This document shows positions 32,211 to 44,030 of a stretch of 64,000 nt of DNA, piece after piece. Positions within the stretch are counted from its first letter, which is position 1. The number at the start of each line of letters is the position of its first letter. The translations under genes and the position numbers were made by a program. This stretch comes from Polynucleobacter aenigmaticus (GTDB lineage: Bacteria > Pseudomonadota > Gammaproteobacteria > Burkholderiales > Burkholderiaceae): the NCBI RefSeq assembly GCF_002206635.1, contig NZ_NGUO01000002.1, forward strand, positions 248,001-312,000, read 5' to 3'. The notes under the pieces are model-generated. The model worked only from the letters and a program-made list of their open reading frames with translations, did no database searches and was not told the origin of the DNA.

Positions 32211-32912
32211 ATGACTAAATTATCAAAGCGTTTAAAAGCAATCGAAACTAAGGTTGATCGCAATAAGTTTTACGCATTAGAAGAAGCATTGAACCTCGTT
32301 AAAGAGTGTGCAACTGCTAAGTTCGATGAGTCTATTGATGTTGCGGTTCAGTTGGGTATTGATGCTAAGAAATCTGACCAAGTTGTGCGTGGTGCAGTTG
32401 TGCTCCCAGCGGGTACCGGTAAGCATGTTCGCGTAGCTGTTTTTGCACAAGGCGAGAAGGCTGAACAAGCTAAAGCTGCCGGTGCAGAAATCGTTGGCAT
32501 GGAAGAGCTTGCTGAACAGATTAAAGGCGGCAAGATTGATTTCGACATCTTGATCGCATCTCCAGACACAATGAAGATTGTTGGTACTTTAGGTCAGGTA
32601 TTGGGCCCACGTGGTTTGATGCCAAATCCAAAAGTAGGAACTGTTACTCCTGACGTTGCTACAGCAGTTAAGAATGCAAAAGCTGGTCAAGTGCAATTCC
32701 GTGTGGACAAAGCCGGTATCGTGCACGCAACCATTGGTCGTCGTTCATTCGAGCCAGCTGCATTGAAATCAAACTTGCTCGCATTGCTAGAGGCTTTGAA
32801 TAAAGCGAAGCCACCTGCATCTAAGGGTATTTATTTAAAGAAGGTTGCCGTAAGCAGCACGATGGGTGCAGGCGTACGAGTAGACCAAGCATCGATACAA
32901 GCGGCCCAATAA
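32211..32912 (+). CDS. rplA: 50S ribosomal protein L1
   Basis: 233-residue protein of the L1 stalk that guides E-site tRNA release. The signature [15 protein letters not shown] is in the second domain. It is also the likely translational repressor of the rplK-rplA unit, as in E. coli. Start is ATG 32211, two bases after rplK. Confidence 0.97.
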   Translation: MTKLSKRLKAIETKVDRNKFYALEEALNLVKECATAKFDESIDVAVQLGIDAKKSDQVVRGAVVLPAGTGKHVRVAVFAQGEKAEQAKAAGAEIVGMEELAEQIKGGKIDFDILIASPDTMKIVGTLGQVLGPRGLMPNPKVGTVTPDVATAVKNAKAGQVQFRVDKAGIVHATIGRRSFEPAALKSNLLALLEALNKAKPPASKGIYLKKVAVSSTMGAGVRVDQASIQAAQ

Positions 32913-33149
32913 TCCGCTTGTAGCAAAAAGAACTTTGGGTCGACTCCCGCTCTTTGAGTGAGAGTCGAACATCAAAGACCGTTGGTGAATTCATTTGCTT
33001 ACTCAGAAATAAATTCTTAATCATTACGTAAGTGATAGCCAGCGCAGATGGCGACCCTGAAAAGATTTCACAAGACTTTCTTGTGACAAATGATCAGACG
33101 CTGGTGTGTAACCCCAACTGGAAACAGTTGGTTTTTTAGGAGTTAAACC
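32913..33149 (+). promoter_or_regulatory. L10-type leader of rplJ
   Basis: This 237-base gap is rich in secondary structure and holds segments of the type found in bacterial rplJL leaders, where the L10-L7/L12 complex binds and represses synthesis. One clear stem is GACTCCCGCTC / GAGTGAGAGTC (32942-32967), and another is TTTCACAAGA / TCTTGTGA (33066-33085). It ends in a terminator-like hairpin next to the ribosome binding site. The L10 binding site itself is inferred from position. Confidence 0.55.
33114..33137 (+). terminator. Terminator-like hairpin abutting the rplJ ribosome binding site
   Basis: CCAACTG (33114-33120), GAAA loop, CAGTTGG (33125-33131) and T6 (33132-33137) have the exact form of an intrinsic terminator. 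The AGGAG of rplJ starts at the very next base. It could act as a transcriptional attenuator for rplJL-rpoBC. Confidence 0.65.
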
Positions 33150-33812
33150 GTGCCTTTGAATGTACAAGACAAAAAAGCGATTGTTGCTGATGTCGGCGCT
33201 CAATTGGCTGGAGCTCAAACAGTCGTGCTCGCTGAATACCGTGGTATTCCAGTAGAGCAGTTGACAAAGCTTCGTGCTAGCGCACGTGACCAAGGTGTAT
33301 ATCTTCGCGTTTTGAAGAACACATTGGCACGCCGTGCTGCACAAGGCACACAGTTTGAGCCTCTTGCTGATTCGATGGTTGGCCCCTTGATCTACGGCAT
33401 TTCTGCTGATCCAATTGCTTCGGCAAAAGTATTGCAGAACTTTGCTAAGACTCAAGACAAGTTAGTCATTACTGCTGGCTTATATAACGGCAAGTTGTTG
33501 GACGTAGCGGGCATTAAATCCCTCGCGTCTATTCCAAGCCGCGACGAGTTGTTATCACAGTTGTTGGGTGTCATGTTGGCCCCAGTATCTGCAATGGCTC
33601 GCGTATTGGGCGCAGTAGCAGCTCAAAAAGCAGAGGGAGCACCTGCTCCAGTTGCAGCACCTGTAGTAGAAGTAGCTGAAGTTGTAGCAGCCCCAGCAGA
33701 AGTTGTTGCTGAGGTAGTTGCAGAAACAGCCGCTCCGGAAGCAAGTGCAGAGCCTGTAGCAGCAAGCCCAGAAGCTGGAACAGAAACAAGCGAAACCCCT
33801 GCCGCTGAATAA
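33150..33812 (+). CDS. rplJ: 50S ribosomal protein L10 with long acidic C-terminal tail
   Basis: Protein of the L7/L12 stalk base. The normal part (about residues 1-162) starts [14 protein letters not shown] and ends in the helix that binds L7/L12 dimers. The family is usually about 165-175 residues; this one has 220 because of an Ala/Val/Glu/Pro-rich tail (about residues 163-220) of low complexity. Start is GTG 33150 with AGGAG 7 bases upstream. Confidence 0.94.
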   Translation: MPLNVQDKKAIVADVGAQLAGAQTVVLAEYRGIPVEQLTKLRASARDQGVYLRVLKNTLARRAAQGTQFEPLADSMVGPLIYGISADPIASAKVLQNFAKTQDKLVITAGLYNGKLLDVAGIKSLASIPSRDELLSQLLGVMLAPVSAMARVLGAVAAQKAEGAPAPVAAPVVEVAEVVAAPAEVVAEVVAETAAPEASAEPVAASPEAGTETSETPAAE

Positions 33813-33847
33813 GCGACAGATTAACTATTAAGTATTAGGAGCTAAAA

Positions 33848-34222
33848 ATGGCGATTACCAAAGAAGAAATCATTGATGCAGTAGGTAGCATGTCCGTAAT
33901 GGATTTGAACGACTTGGTTAAGGCGTTCGAAGAGAAGTTTGGCGTTTCAGCTGCAGCAATGGCTGTTGCTGGTCCTGCTGGTGCAGCTGGCGGCGCTGCT
34001 GCTGAAGAGCAAACAGAATTTACTGTTAACTTGCTCGAAGCTGGCGCAAACAAGGTTTCAGTAATTAAGGCTGTTCGCGAAATTACTGGTCTTGGCCTCA
34101 AAGAAGCTAAAGACTTAGTTGATGGCGCACCAAAGCCAATCAAAGAAGCTGTTGATAAAAAGACTGCTGAAGAAGCTAAGAAAAAGCTTGACGACGCAGG
34201 CGCTAAGTCAGAAATCAAGTAA
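33848..34222 (+). CDS. rplL: 50S ribosomal protein L7/L12
   Basis: 124-residue stalk protein present in several copies per ribosome, which recruits translational GTPases. The N-terminal dimerisation helix, an Ala/Gly-rich hinge (about residues 37-52) and the C-terminal domain with [28 protein letters not shown] are all present. TTAGGAG precedes ATG 33848. Several strong hairpins follow. Confidence 0.97.
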   Translation: MAITKEEIIDAVGSMSVMDLNDLVKAFEEKFGVSAAAMAVAGPAGAAGGAAAEEQTEFTVNLLEAGANKVSVIKAVREITGLGLKEAKDLVDGAPKPIKEAVDKKTAEEAKKKLDDAGAKSEIK

Positions 34223-34232
34223 TACAAACTCC

Positions 34233-34322
34233 GTTAGCGCTCCTCAAAAAGGAGTGCTAGCCCTGTTGGGTTTGACCATTAGTGGTCAAACCCGATTTCA
34301 TTTCTGATTGAAATCGGGTTTG
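34233..34322 (+). promoter_or_regulatory. Stacked and competing hairpins between rplL and rpoB
   Basis: Hairpin 1 pairs 34233-34243 with 34251-34261. Hairpin 2 is a perfect 11-bp stem, GGGTTTGACCA (34268-34278) with TGGTCAAACCC (34283-34293). Hairpin 3 pairs CCCGATTTCA (34291-34300) with TGAAATCGGG (34309-34318). Hairpins 2 and 3 share 34291-34293. GGGTTTG occurs at both 34268 and 34316, so either copy can pair with CAAACCC. This region probably attenuates or processes the transcript to set the ribosomal protein to RNA polymerase ratio. Confidence 0.65.
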
Positions 34323-34448
34323 CCTTCTGATACGACTGCAGAATGCAAGTTTGGTCGGACACTGAATCTTTCGATTTAGTGTTGTCCGCCAGTGATTGGT
34401 AGTGGCCAATCGCCAAATCTTTGTACAGTCGCTGAATTCGGAGATGAA

Positions 34449-37400
34449 ATGAACTACAGCTTCACCGAACGCAAGCGAGTCCGTAAAAGCTTTGCTAAGC
34501 GAGTAAATAATCATCAGGTTCCATACCTGATCGCAACGCAGCTGGAATCCTACGCTAAATTTTTACAGGCTGAAAAGCCAGCAATGTCCCGTCTTACAGA
34601 GGGACTTCAAGCTGCCTTTACATCAGCATTCCCAATTGTGTCGAACAACGGCTATGCACGCATGGAATATGTGTCATACCAGTTGGCACAACCGCCGTTT
34701 GACGTAAAAGAATGTCAACAGCGCGGTTATACATACCACTCAGCCTTACGCGCAAAAGTTCGCTTGATTATTTATGATCGCGAAGCGCCTACTAAGGTAA
34801 AAGAGGTAAAAGAGAGCGAAGTCTACATGGGTGAAATTCCACTCATGACAGATAACGGATCTTTTGTTATTAATGGTACTGAGCGCGTGATCGTGTCTCA
34901 GTTGCACCGTTCCCCAGGCGTGTTCTTTGAACATGACAAGGGCAAAACACATAGCTCAGGTAAGCTGCTGTTCTCAGCGCGCATCATTCCTTACCGTGGT
35001 TCATGGCTCGATTTCGAGTTTGATCCAAAAGATATTCTGTATTTCCGTGTTGACCGTCGTCGCAAGATGCCCGTCACCATTTTGCTTAAAGCAATTGGCT
35101 TAAATAACGAACAGATTCTTGCAAACTTCTTTAACTTTGATCATTTCTCATTGAGCGCAAATGGCGCATCAATGGAATTTGTACCAGAGCGTTTGCGCGG
35201 TCAAATGGCTAACTTTGATGTGCTCGACAAGAATGGCGTAGTAGTCATTCAAAAAGACAAGCGCATTAATGCAAAACATATTCGTGAACTCGAGGCTGCT
35301 AAAACTAAGAACATCGTTGTTCCTGATGACTACTTGGTTGGTCGCGTAGTAGCACTTAACATCATTGATCCAGACTCTGGTGAAATCTTGGCTTACGCTA
35401 ATGATGAAATCACTGAGGAGTTGTTGGCTACATTGCGTGATGCTGGCATCAAGCAATTGGAAACCATTTACACCAATGATTTAGATTCTGGTGCGTATAT
35501 TTCTCAGACATTGCGTACTGATGAAACTGCTGATCAGATGGCTGCTCGTATTGCTATCTACCGCATGATGCGTCCTGGCGAGCCTCCAACAGAAGATGCT
35601 GTTGAAGCCTTATTCCAGCGCCTGTTCTACAACGAAGATAGCTACGATTTATCTCGCGTTGGTCGTATGAAAGTGAACAGCCGTCTCGGTCGTGCAGAGA
35701 TGGAAGGCAAAATGGTTTTGTCGGATGAAGATATCCTCGATACCATTAAGTCTCTCGTTGACTTGCGTAACGGCAAAGGCGAAGTCGATGATATCGATCA
35801 CTTAGGTAATCGTCGTGTACGTTGCGTTGGTGAGTTGGCAGAGAATCAATTCCGTGCTGGTTTGTCACGTGTAGAGCGTGCGGTTAAAGAACGTCTCGGC
35901 CAGGCCGAAACAGAAAACCTCATGCCGCATGATTTGATTAACAGCAAGCCAATCTCTTCAGCGATTCGTGAGTTCTTCGGTTCTTCACAGCTGTCCCAGT
36001 TTATGGACCAAACCAATCCATTGTCGGAGATCACGCACAAGCGTCGTATTTCTGCTCTAGGACCTGGTGGTTTAACTCGCGAGCGCGCAGGTTTCGAAGT
36101 GCGCGACGTGCATCCAACTCACTACGGTCGTGTTTGTCCAATTGAAACTCCAGAAGGACCAAACATTGGTCTGATCAACTCACTCGCGTTGTTTGCGCGT
36201 TTGAATGAGCATGGTTTCTTGGAGACACCATATCGTAAAGTTGCTAATAGCAAAGTGAGCGACGAAGTAATGTATCTCTCCGCTATTGAAGAGGCGAAGT
36301 ACATCATTGCTCAAGCTAACGCGACAATCGATAAGACTGGCAAACTGGCTGATGAATTGGTTTCAGCACGTCAAGCTGGTGAGACCATGATGGTTAGCCC
36401 AGAGCGTATCGATTTCATTGACGTTGCTCCTAGCCAGATCGTTTCTGCTGCTGCTTCGCTCGTTCCATTCTTGGAGCACGATGATGCGAACCGTGCCTTG
36501 ATGGGTGCGAACATGCAGCGTCAAGCGGTTCCTTGCTTGCGTCCAGATAAGCCATTGGTTGGTACAGGTTTAGAGCGTATTGTTGCGGTTGACTCCGGCA
36601 CTGTTATTTTGGCGTCCCGTGGCGGTATCGTTGACTATGTCGATGCAAACCGTGTGGTGATTCGTGTAAACGATGATGAAACTGCTGCTGGTGAAGTTGG
36701 TGTGGATATTTATAACCTCATCAAGTACACCCGTTCAAATCAAAACACGAACATCAACCAACGTCCAATCGTTCAGGCTGGTGATCGCGTAGTACGTGGC
36801 GACGTAGTTGCTGACGGCGCTTCTACCGATTTGGGTGAATTAGCTTTGGGTCAAAACATGACTGTGGCATTTATGCCATGGAACGGTTATAACTTCGAAG
36901 ATTCAATCTTGATCTCAGAGAAGGTAGTTGCTGATGACCGTTACACCTCTATTCATATTGAGGAGTTATCGGTTGTAGCGCGCGACACCAAACTTGGTTC
37001 AGAAGAAATTACTCGCGATATCTCCAACTTGGCTGAGTCACAACTCTCCCGTTTGGATGAGAGCGGTATTGTTTACATTGGTGCTGAAGTTGAAGCTGGC
37101 GACGTATTGGTTGGTAAGGTAACTCCAAAGGGCGAGACTACTCTCACTCCAGAAGAGAAGCTCCTCCGTGCGATCTTCGGTGAAAAAGCATCTGACGTTA
37201 AAGATACTTCTTTGCGTGTTCCATCAGGAATGATTGGTACAGTGATTGATGTTCAAGTCTTCACCCGTGAAGGTATTGAGCGCGATGCACGTGCACAAGC
37301 GATTATTCAAGAAGAATTACAACGCTATCGTTTAGATTTAAATGACCAGCTGCGTATTGTTGAGGGCGATGCCTTCATGCGCTTAGAAAAACTGTTGATT

Positions 37401-38549
37401 GGCAAAGTTGCCAATGGCGGTCCTAAGAAGTTAGCTAAGGGCACTAAGATCGACAAGGAATACCTTGCTGACTTGGATAAATACCATTGGTTCGATGTGC
37501 GTCCAGCGGATGAGGAAGTTGCTTCACAAGTTGAAGCGATTAAATCTTCTATCGAAGCGAAGCGTAAGCAGTTTGACGAGGCTTTTGAAGAGAAGCGCAC
37601 TAAGCTTACCCAGGGTGATGATTTGCAACCTGGCGTAACGAAGATGGTGAAGGTGTACTTAGCCGTTAAGCGTCGTCTGCAGCCTGGTGACAAGATGGCC
37701 GGTCGTCACGGTAACAAAGGTGTGGTTTCTAAAATTGCCCCTGCCGAAGATATGCCATTTATGGCGGATGGACGTCCCGTTGATATCGTTTTGAACCCGT
37801 TGGGTGTTCCTTCTCGTATGAACGTAGGTCAGATCTTGGAAACCCATTTAGGTTGGGCGGCTCAGGGTATTGGTAAGCGCATTGACGAGATGGTTCGCCA
37901 ACAAGTCAAGCAAGCTGAACTCCGTAAGTTCATGAAGCAGCTTTACAACGAAACCGGTCGTATTGAAGACATCGACAACTTCACTGATGAGCAAATTACT
38001 GTTTTGGCTGAGAATTTACGCCAAGGCTTACCATTTGCGACGCCAGTATTTGACGGTGCTACAGAGGCAGAAATCAGCCGCATGCTCGAGTTGGCATATC
38101 CAGAAGAAGTAGCGACTTCTTTGAAGATGACACCATCACGTCAGCAAATGATTCTGTGCGATGGTCGTACTGGTGATCAGTTTGAGCGTCCAGTGACTGT
38201 TGGCGTAATGCACGTCTTGAAACTCCACCATTTGGTCGACGACAAGATGCATGCACGTTCAACCGGACCTTACTCGTTAGTAACGCAACAACCACTGGGC
38301 GGTAAAGCTCAGTTTGGTGGACAGCGCTTTGGTGAGATGGAAGTTTGGGCCCTCGAAGCATACGGTGCTTCATATGTCTTGCAGGAAATGCTGACAGTGA
38401 AGTCCGATGACGTCGCAGGCCGTACCAAGGTTTACGAAAACATCGTCAAGGGCGAGCACACAATTGATGCTGGCATGCCCGAATCCTTCAACGTGTTGGT
38501 AAAAGAAATCCGCTCGTTGGGTATTGACATTGACATGGAGCGCAACTGA
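34449..38549 (+). CDS. rpoB: DNA-directed RNA polymerase subunit beta
   Basis: 1366-residue catalytic-core subunit. I start at ATG 34449 ([18 protein letters not shown]), with GGAG 5 bases upstream, as in Burkholderia. Hallmarks include the rifampicin region ([29 protein letters not shown] with wild-type-looking residues), the [11 protein letters not shown] stretch and the C-terminal [15 protein letters not shown]. It ends one base before rpoC. Confidence 0.98.
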   Translation: MNYSFTERKRVRKSFAKRVNNHQVPYLIATQLESYAKFLQAEKPAMSRLTEGLQAAFTSAFPIVSNNGYARMEYVSYQLAQPPFDVKECQQRGYTYHSALRAKVRLIIYDREAPTKVKEVKESEVYMGEIPLMTDNGSFVINGTERVIVSQLHRSPGVFFEHDKGKTHSSGKLLFSARIIPYRGSWLDFEFDPKDILYFRVDRRRKMPVTILLKAIGLNNEQILANFFNFDHFSLSANGASMEFVPERLRGQMANFDVLDKNGVVVIQKDKRINAKHIRELEAAKTKNIVVPDDYLVGRVVALNIIDPDSGEILAYANDEITEELLATLRDAGIKQLETIYTNDLDSGAYISQTLRTDETADQMAARIAIYRMMRPGEPPTEDAVEALFQRLFYNEDSYDLSRVGRMKVNSRLGRAEMEGKMVLSDEDILDTIKSLVDLRNGKGEVDDIDHLGNRRVRCVGELAENQFRAGLSRVERAVKERLGQAETENLMPHDLINSKPISSAIREFFGSSQLSQFMDQTNPLSEITHKRRISALGPGGLTRERAGFEVRDVHPTHYGRVCPIETPEGPNIGLINSLALFARLNEHGFLETPYRKVANSKVSDEVMYLSAIEEAKYIIAQANATIDKTGKLADELVSARQAGETMMVSPERIDFIDVAPSQIVSAAASLVPFLEHDDANRALMGANMQRQAVPCLRPDKPLVGTGLERIVAVDSGTVILASRGGIVDYVDANRVVIRVNDDETAAGEVGVDIYNLIKYTRSNQNTNINQRPIVQAGDRVVRGDVVADGASTDLGELALGQNMTVAFMPWNGYNFEDSILISEKVVADDRYTSIHIEELSVVARDTKLGSEEITRDISNLAESQLSRLDESGIVYIGAEVEAGDVLVGKVTPKGETTLTPEEKLLRAIFGEKASDVKDTSLRVPSGMIGTVIDVQVFTREGIERDARAQAIIQEELQRYRLDLNDQLRIVEGDAFMRLEKLLIGKVANGGPKKLAKGTKIDKEYLADLDKYHWFDVRPADEEVASQVEAIKSSIEAKRKQFDEAFEEKRTKLTQGDDLQPGVTKMVKVYLAVKRRLQPGDKMAGRHGNKGVVSKIAPAEDMPFMADGRPVDIVLNPLGVPSRMNVGQILETHLGWAAQGIGKRIDEMVRQQVKQAELRKFMKQLYNETGRIEDIDNFTDEQITVLAENLRQGLPFATPVFDGATEAEISRMLELAYPEEVATSLKMTPSRQQMILCDGRTGDQFERPVTVGVMHVLKLHHLVDDKMHARSTGPYSLVTQQPLGGKAQFGGQRFGEMEVWALEAYGASYVLQEMLTVKSDDVAGRTKVYENIVKGEHTIDAGMPESFNVLVKEIRSLGIDIDMERN

Positions 38550-38550
38550 T

Positions 38551-41500
38551 ATGAAAGCATTGCTCGATTTATTTAAGCAAACGCAGGGCGAAGAGCAGTT
38601 TGATGTCATCAAAATTGGTCTCGCATCTCCTGAGAAAATCCGCTCATGGTCTTTTGGTGAAGTTCGCAAACCAGAAACCATCAACTACCGGACTTTTAAG
38701 CCCGAGCGTGATGGTTTGTTCTGTGCCAAGATTTTTGGACCAACTAAGGACTATGAGTGCTTATGCGGCAAGTACAAGCGCTTAAAGTTCCGTGGCGTCA
38801 TCTGCGAGAAGTGCGGTGTTGAAGTTACTCTCGCTAAAGTACGTCGTGAGCGCATGGGCCACATTGAATTGGCAGCCCCTGTAGCGCACATTTGGTTCTT
38901 GAAGTCATTGCCATCCCGTTTGGGTATGGTTCTTGATATGACTTTGCGGGATATCGAGCGCGTTCTGTACTTTGAAGCATATGTAGTGGTTGACGAAGGC
39001 ATGACACCTGAAGGCGCAATGAAGCGCGGTCAGATCATGTCGGAAGACGAGTACATTGCCAAAACTGAAGAGTATGGTGATGGTGCATTTACTGCCATCA
39101 TGGGCGCTGAAGGTATTCGTGATCTCTTGCGCTCGATTGATATCGATCGCGAAGTAGAGACTATTCGTGTTGACCTAAAAGCTACTGGTAGCGATGCCAA
39201 GATCAAGAAATACGCTAAGCGCTTAAAAGTGCTCGAGGCGTTCCAGACTTCAGGTATTAAGCCTGACTGGATGATCATGGAAGTGTTGCCAGTATTGCCA
39301 CCAGAGTTGCGCCCATTGGTGCCCTTGGATGGCGGGCGCTTTGCAACCTCCGATTTGAACGATCTCTATCGTCGTGTGATCAACCGTAACAACCGTTTGA
39401 AGCGTTTGTTAGAGTTGCGCGCACCAGAGATCATCGTTCGCAACGAAAAACGGATGTTGCAAGAAGCGGTTGACTCATTACTCGATAACGGTCGTCGCGG
39501 TAAGGCTATGACTGGCGCTAATAAGCGTCCCCTCAAGTCCTTAGCTGAGATGATTAAAGGTAAGAGCGGTCGTTTCCGTCAAAACTTGCTCGGTAAACGC
39601 GTTGACTACTCTGGTCGTTCAGTCATCGTGGTTGGTCCAACATTGAAATTGCATCAGTGCGGCTTGCCAAAATTGATGGCTTTGGAATTGTTCAAGCCAT
39701 TTATTTTCAACAAGCTCGAAACTTTGGGAATTGCAACCACTATTAAGGCTGCGAAGAAAGAAGTTGAAAGTCAGACTCCAATCGTTTGGGATATTCTCGA
39801 AGAAGTGATTCGTGAACATCCAATCATGTTGAACCGTGCGCCTACATTGCACCGTCTTGGTATTCAGGCTTTCGAGCCAATGCTGATTGAAGGCAAGGCG
39901 ATCCAATTGCACCCATTAGTCTGCGCGGCATTTAACGCCGACTTTGACGGTGACCAAATGGCGGTTCACGTTCCTTTGTCGCTCGAAGCGCAAATGGAAG
40001 CACGTACATTGATGTTGGCTTCGAACAACGTATTGTTCCCAGCTAACGGCGAGCCATCCATCGTGCCTTCACAGGACGTTGTGTTGGGTCTGTACTACGC
40101 TACTCGTGACAAGATCAACGGTAAAGGCGAGGGCATGGTCTTCGCAAATATCACTGAAGTAATTCGTGCACATGAGGCTGGCCAGGTTGAATTGGCTTCC
40201 CGCGTTGCTGTGCGGATCACTGAGCATGAAATCATCGACAAGAAAGCAGAGGGCGATGCCCGTTTTGCTGAAAGAACCGTGATTTATCAAACTTCAGTTG
40301 GTCGTGCAATCTTGTCAGAAATCTTACCTAAAGGTATGACTTTTGAGGAAATCAACAAGCCGCTGAAGAAAAAAGAAATCTCACGTTTGATCAATACTTC
40401 ATTCCGTAAGTGTGGTCTTCGTGAAACCGTCATTTTTGCTGACCGCCTCTTGCAGTCTGGTTTCCGCTTGGCGACCAATGCTGGTATCTCGGTTGCGATC
40501 GACGATATGCTGATCCCAAGCTCTAAAGAGCGCATCATCACTGAGGCTTCTAACAAGGTTAAGGAGTATGACAAGCAATTCATGTCAGGCCTGGTAACCA
40601 ATCAAGAGCGTTATAACAACGTGGTTGATATTTGGGGTGCCGCTGGTGACCAAGTTGGTAAGGCGATGATGGATGAGTTGTCACACGTTGACGTACTCGA
40701 CCGTAACGGTAAAACTGTACGCCAAGAATCCTTTAACTCCATCTACATGATGGCGGATTCTGGTGCGCGTGGATCTGCAGCGCAGATTCGTCAGTTAGCT
40801 GGTATGCGTGGTTTGATGGCGAAGCCAGATGGCTCGATTATCGAAACTCCAATTACTGCGAACTTCCGTGAAGGTTTGAACGTGTTGCAGTACTTCATCT
40901 CAACTCACGGTGCTCGTAAAGGCCTAGCTGATACGGCGTTGAAGACAGCAAACTCAGGTTACTTGACACGTCGTTTGTGCGACGTTACTCAAGACCTCGT
41001 GGTGATCGAAGATGATTGCGGAGCAACTTCTGGCGTAACAATGAAGGCGCTTGTTGAGGGCGGCGAAATTATCGAAGCCTTGCGTGATCGTATTTTGGGT
41101 CGCGTATGTATCGGTGACGTCGTTCATCCAGACACACAAGAAATCATTGTTACTAACGACACATTGCTAGACGAAGATCATGTTGATGAAATCGTTTCTT
41201 TGGGCATTGATGAAGTTAAAGTTCGCACAGTGTTGTCTTGCTTAACTCGCTTCGGCTTGTGCGCTAAGTGCTACGGACGTGATTTGGGTCGCGGTGGTTT
41301 GGTCAACGTTGGTGAGGCAGTTGGTGTGATCGCTGCTCAGTCCATCGGTGAGCCAGGCACACAGTTGACTATGCGTACCTTCCACATCGGTGGTGCCGCG
41401 TCACGTGCATTGGTTGCAAGTAATATTGAAGCCAAGTCCAATGGTGCTTTGAAGTTCTCTGCAACGATGCGTGTTGTGAAGAATGCTAAGGGTGAGCAGA

Positions 41501-42813
41501 TCGTGATTTCACGTTCAGGCGAAGCCTTGATCGTTGACGACAATGGTCGTGAGCGTGAGCGTCATAAGGTGCCTTACGGTGCAACCCTCTCGTTAAAAGA
41601 AGGTGCAGTAGTTAAGGCCGGCGCAAGTTTGGCGGCATGGGATCCACTAACACGTCCAATCATTTCTGAGTATGCTGGTATCGCTCGCTTCGACAACGTT
41701 GAAGAGGGTGTTACTGTTGCTAAGCAGGTTGACGAGGTAACTGGCCTTTCCACTTTGGTGGTGATTGACGGTAAGCGTCGTAGTGCTGCTAGCAAAGGCG
41801 TTCGTCCGATGATCAACTTAGTTGATGACAAGGGCGGAGAAGTAATGATTGCTGGTACAGATCATCCAGTAAACATTGGACTCCAAGTGGGTGCCTTGAT
41901 TACCGTTAAGGATGGTCAAAAAGTTGAAGTTGGTGAAGTATTGGCGCGTATTCCAATCGAATCACAGAAGACTCGCGACATTACTGGTGGTCTGCCACGC
42001 GTTGCTGAATTGTTCGAAGCACGTTCACCAAAAGATGCTGCTGTATTGGCCAAAGTAACTGGAACAGTTTCCTTCGGCAAAGAAACCAAAGGTAAGCAAC
42101 GTTTGGTTATTACCGATATGGACGGCGAAGCTAATGAATTCTTGATTCCTAAAGAGAAGCAAGTTCTCGTTCATGACGGTCAAGTTGTGAACAAGGGCGA
42201 GATGATTGTGGAAGGCCCTGCCGATCCACACGATATCTTGACACTCAGAGGTATTGAAGAGTTGGCGATCTACATCGTTGATGAAGTGCAAGACGTTTAC
42301 CGTTTGCAGGGCGTTAAGATTAACGACAAGCACATTGAAGTAATCGTGCGTCAAATGTTGCGTCGTGTGCAAATTACTGATGGAGGCGATACTGCCTACA
42401 TCACTGGTGAGCAAGTTGAGCGTTCGAAACTGTATGACGCTAACGATTTAGTGATTGCGGCAGGTAAGCGCCCAGCTCAGTTCGAGAACGTGTTGCTAGG
42501 TATTACTAAAGCATCCTTGTCGACAGACAGCTTCATTTCAGCGGCTTCTTTTCAAGAAACCACCCGTGTATTGACCGAAGCCGCGATTATGGGCAAGACC
42601 GATACACTCCGTGGCCTCAAGGAAAACGTCATTATTGGTCGATTGATCCCTGCGGGTACTGGCTTGGCTTATCGCCGTGCACGCAAGGTCAGAGAGCAAT
42701 TTGATCGTGATCGCGCTCAAATGATTGCCGCCGAAGAAGAAGCAATGGCCGATATGCCTATAGAAATAGAGGCTGAAGTGATTGCTCCTGCTGCGGAGGC
42801 AGATCCAAGCTAA
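38551..42813 (+). CDS. rpoC: DNA-directed RNA polymerase subunit beta'
   Basis: 1420-residue subunit carrying the active-site aspartates in NADFDGD (residues 462-468). The N-terminal zinc site CLCGKYK...CEKC is near residue 70, and the second zinc site is formed by cysteines around [17 protein letters not shown] start at ATG 38551 ([10 protein letters not shown]), one base after rpoB, and not upstream within rpoB. A perfect terminator follows the stop. Confidence 0.98.
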   Translation: MKALLDLFKQTQGEEQFDVIKIGLASPEKIRSWSFGEVRKPETINYRTFKPERDGLFCAKIFGPTKDYECLCGKYKRLKFRGVICEKCGVEVTLAKVRRERMGHIELAAPVAHIWFLKSLPSRLGMVLDMTLRDIERVLYFEAYVVVDEGMTPEGAMKRGQIMSEDEYIAKTEEYGDGAFTAIMGAEGIRDLLRSIDIDREVETIRVDLKATGSDAKIKKYAKRLKVLEAFQTSGIKPDWMIMEVLPVLPPELRPLVPLDGGRFATSDLNDLYRRVINRNNRLKRLLELRAPEIIVRNEKRMLQEAVDSLLDNGRRGKAMTGANKRPLKSLAEMIKGKSGRFRQNLLGKRVDYSGRSVIVVGPTLKLHQCGLPKLMALELFKPFIFNKLETLGIATTIKAAKKEVESQTPIVWDILEEVIREHPIMLNRAPTLHRLGIQAFEPMLIEGKAIQLHPLVCAAFNADFDGDQMAVHVPLSLEAQMEARTLMLASNNVLFPANGEPSIVPSQDVVLGLYYATRDKINGKGEGMVFANITEVIRAHEAGQVELASRVAVRITEHEIIDKKAEGDARFAERTVIYQTSVGRAILSEILPKGMTFEEINKPLKKKEISRLINTSFRKCGLRETVIFADRLLQSGFRLATNAGISVAIDDMLIPSSKERIITEASNKVKEYDKQFMSGLVTNQERYNNVVDIWGAAGDQVGKAMMDELSHVDVLDRNGKTVRQESFNSIYMMADSGARGSAAQIRQLAGMRGLMAKPDGSIIETPITANFREGLNVLQYFISTHGARKGLADTALKTANSGYLTRRLCDVTQDLVVIEDDCGATSGVTMKALVEGGEIIEALRDRILGRVCIGDVVHPDTQEIIVTNDTLLDEDHVDEIVSLGIDEVKVRTVLSCLTRFGLCAKCYGRDLGRGGLVNVGEAVGVIAAQSIGEPGTQLTMRTFHIGGAASRALVASNIEAKSNGALKFSATMRVVKNAKGEQIVISRSGEALIVDDNGRERERHKVPYGATLSLKEGAVVKAGASLAAWDPLTRPIISEYAGIARFDNVEEGVTVAKQVDEVTGLSTLVVIDGKRRSAASKGVRPMINLVDDKGGEVMIAGTDHPVNIGLQVGALITVKDGQKVEVGEVLARIPIESQKTRDITGGLPRVAELFEARSPKDAAVLAKVTGTVSFGKETKGKQRLVITDMDGEANEFLIPKEKQVLVHDGQVVNKGEMIVEGPADPHDILTLRGIEELAIYIVDEVQDVYRLQGVKINDKHIEVIVRQMLRRVQITDGGDTAYITGEQVERSKLYDANDLVIAAGKRPAQFENVLLGITKASLSTDSFISAASFQETTRVLTEAAIMGKTDTLRGLKENVIIGRLIPAGTGLAYRRARKVREQFDRDRAQMIAAEEEAMADMPIEIEAEVIAPAAEADPS

Positions 42814-42823
42814 TTTGGTATTT

Positions 42824-42847
42824 CTGGCCAGAAATGGCCAGTTTTTT
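42824..42847 (+). terminator. Intrinsic terminator after rpoC
   Basis: CTGGCCA (42824-42830), GAAA loop, TGGCCAG (42835-42841) and T6. It has the same architecture as the hairpin before rplJ, which supports reading that one as a terminator too. Confidence 0.93.
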
Positions 42848-42856
42848 CCCTTGAGG

Positions 42857-42885
42857 TTGACGGAAAGGGCTGGCCAGGCTAGAAT
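42857..42885 (+). promoter_or_regulatory. Promoter of the str operon
   Basis: TTGACG (42857-42862) and TAGAAT (42880-42885) with exactly 17 bp between them lie directly downstream of the rpoC terminator. The leader to rpsL is about 100 bases. Confidence 0.8.
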
Positions 42886-42989
42886 GCTGAGTTCTACTGA
42901 TTCAGAAGAGGGTCTTTTTGACCTAGGAATTATCTAAGTCATTGATTTTCTTGAAGAAAGCAACAAAGAAGTACTAACCGAGCTATTTT

Positions 42990-43370
42990 ATGCCAACAAT
43001 TAATCAATTATTACGCAAGCCAAGAAGTCGGCTGATCGTTAAAAGCAAGAGCCCTGCGCTGCAAAACAGCCCGCAGCGCCGTGGTGTATGTACACGTGTG
43101 TACACAACCACTCCTAAGAAGCCTAACTCTGCGCTGCGTAAAGTAGCTAAGGTTCGCTTAACCAATGGTTTTGAAGTGATTTCATACATTGGTGGTGAAG
43201 GCCATAACCTCCAGGAACACTCAGTAGTGTTAATCCGTGGTGGTCGTGTAAAGGATTTGCCAGGCGTTCGTTACCACATTGTTCGTGGCTCACTTGACTT
43301 GCAAGGTGTTAAAGACCGTAAGCAGTCACGTTCCAAGTACGGTGCAAAGCGCGCTAAGAAAGCTGCTTAA
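42990..43370 (+). CDS. rpsL: 30S ribosomal protein S12
   Basis: 126-residue decoding-centre protein. [12 protein letters not shown] (K43) and [12 protein letters not shown] carry the lysines that are altered in streptomycin-resistant strains; both are wild type here. It heads the str operon rpsL-rpsG-fusA-tuf. Confidence 0.98.
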   Translation: MPTINQLLRKPRSRLIVKSKSPALQNSPQRRGVCTRVYTTTPKKPNSALRKVAKVRLTNGFEVISYIGGEGHNLQEHSVVLIRGGRVKDLPGVRYHIVRGSLDLQGVKDRKQSRSKYGAKRAKKAA

Positions 43371-43429
43371 TAGCAACTTAAAGTATTTGTAGTAAGTCTT
43401 CGTTTGTCAGACTTAAAAGACAAGTAAGT

Positions 43430-43482
43430 GGCCGTTCCGTCTAGCAATTGATGTATTTCGATCGCTAGATAGTAGGACGGCC
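43430..43482 (+). other. Structured rpsL-rpsG intercistronic region
   Basis: GGCCGT at 43430-43435 faces ACGGCC at 43477-43482, and CTAGC (43441-43445) faces GCTAG (43464-43468), giving a long imperfect hairpin. A smaller one, AAGTCT / AGACTT, lies just upstream near 43394-43414. In E. coli S7 binds between rpsL and rpsG to repress its own translation; the same role here is inference. Confidence 0.5.
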
Positions 43483-43532
43483 GGAGCGGGTGAGCCATGT
43501 GGGCCGCCCCTAACTGAACTGAAGGAGTAGTT

Positions 43533-44003
43533 ATGCCACGTCGTCGTGAAGTTCCCAAACGGGAAATCTTGCCTGATCCAAAATTCGGCAATGTAGAAGT
43601 AGCTAAATTCATGAACGTCCTGATGTTGGACGGAAAGAAATCGGTTGCAGAGCGTATCGTTTACGGTGCCTTTGATCACATCGAGAAAAAAGCAAACAAA
43701 GAGCCACTCGAAGTTTTCTCAACAGCTATGGGCAACGTTAAGCCAATGGTTGAAGTGAAAAGCCGTCGTGTTGGCGGCGCTAACTACCAGGTTCCTGTTG
43801 AAGTTCGCCCGTCACGCCGTTCTGCTTTGGCAATGCGCTGGGTGCGCGAAGCCGCTAAAAAGCGCGGTGAGAAATCGATGGCACAGCGTTTGGCCAATGA
43901 ATTATTAGAAGCTGCAGAAGGTCGCGGCGGAGCAATGAAGAAGCGTGAAGAAGTTCACCGTATGGCAGAAGCTAACAAAGCTTTCTCACATTTCCGCTTC
44001 TAA
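43533..44003 (+). CDS. rpsG: 30S ribosomal protein S7
   Basis: 156-residue primary assembly protein of the 30S head, next to the E and P sites. It starts [19 protein letters not shown] and includes [29 protein letters not shown] lies before ATG 43533. It is probably autoregulated through the preceding structured gap. Confidence 0.97.
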   Translation: MPRRREVPKREILPDPKFGNVEVAKFMNVLMLDGKKSVAERIVYGAFDHIEKKANKEPLEVFSTAMGNVKPMVEVKSRRVGGANYQVPVEVRPSRRSALAMRWVREAAKKRGEKSMAQRLANELLEAAEGRGGAMKKREEVHRMAEANKAFSHFRF

Positions 44004-44030
44004 TCGCACAGCAAAGAAAAGGTACCAACA

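Noticed and set aside
33571..33789. Minus-strand Leu/Gln-rich frame opposite the L10 tail
   Set aside because: It is the mirror of the repetitive GCA/GTA/GAA codons of the rplJ extension.
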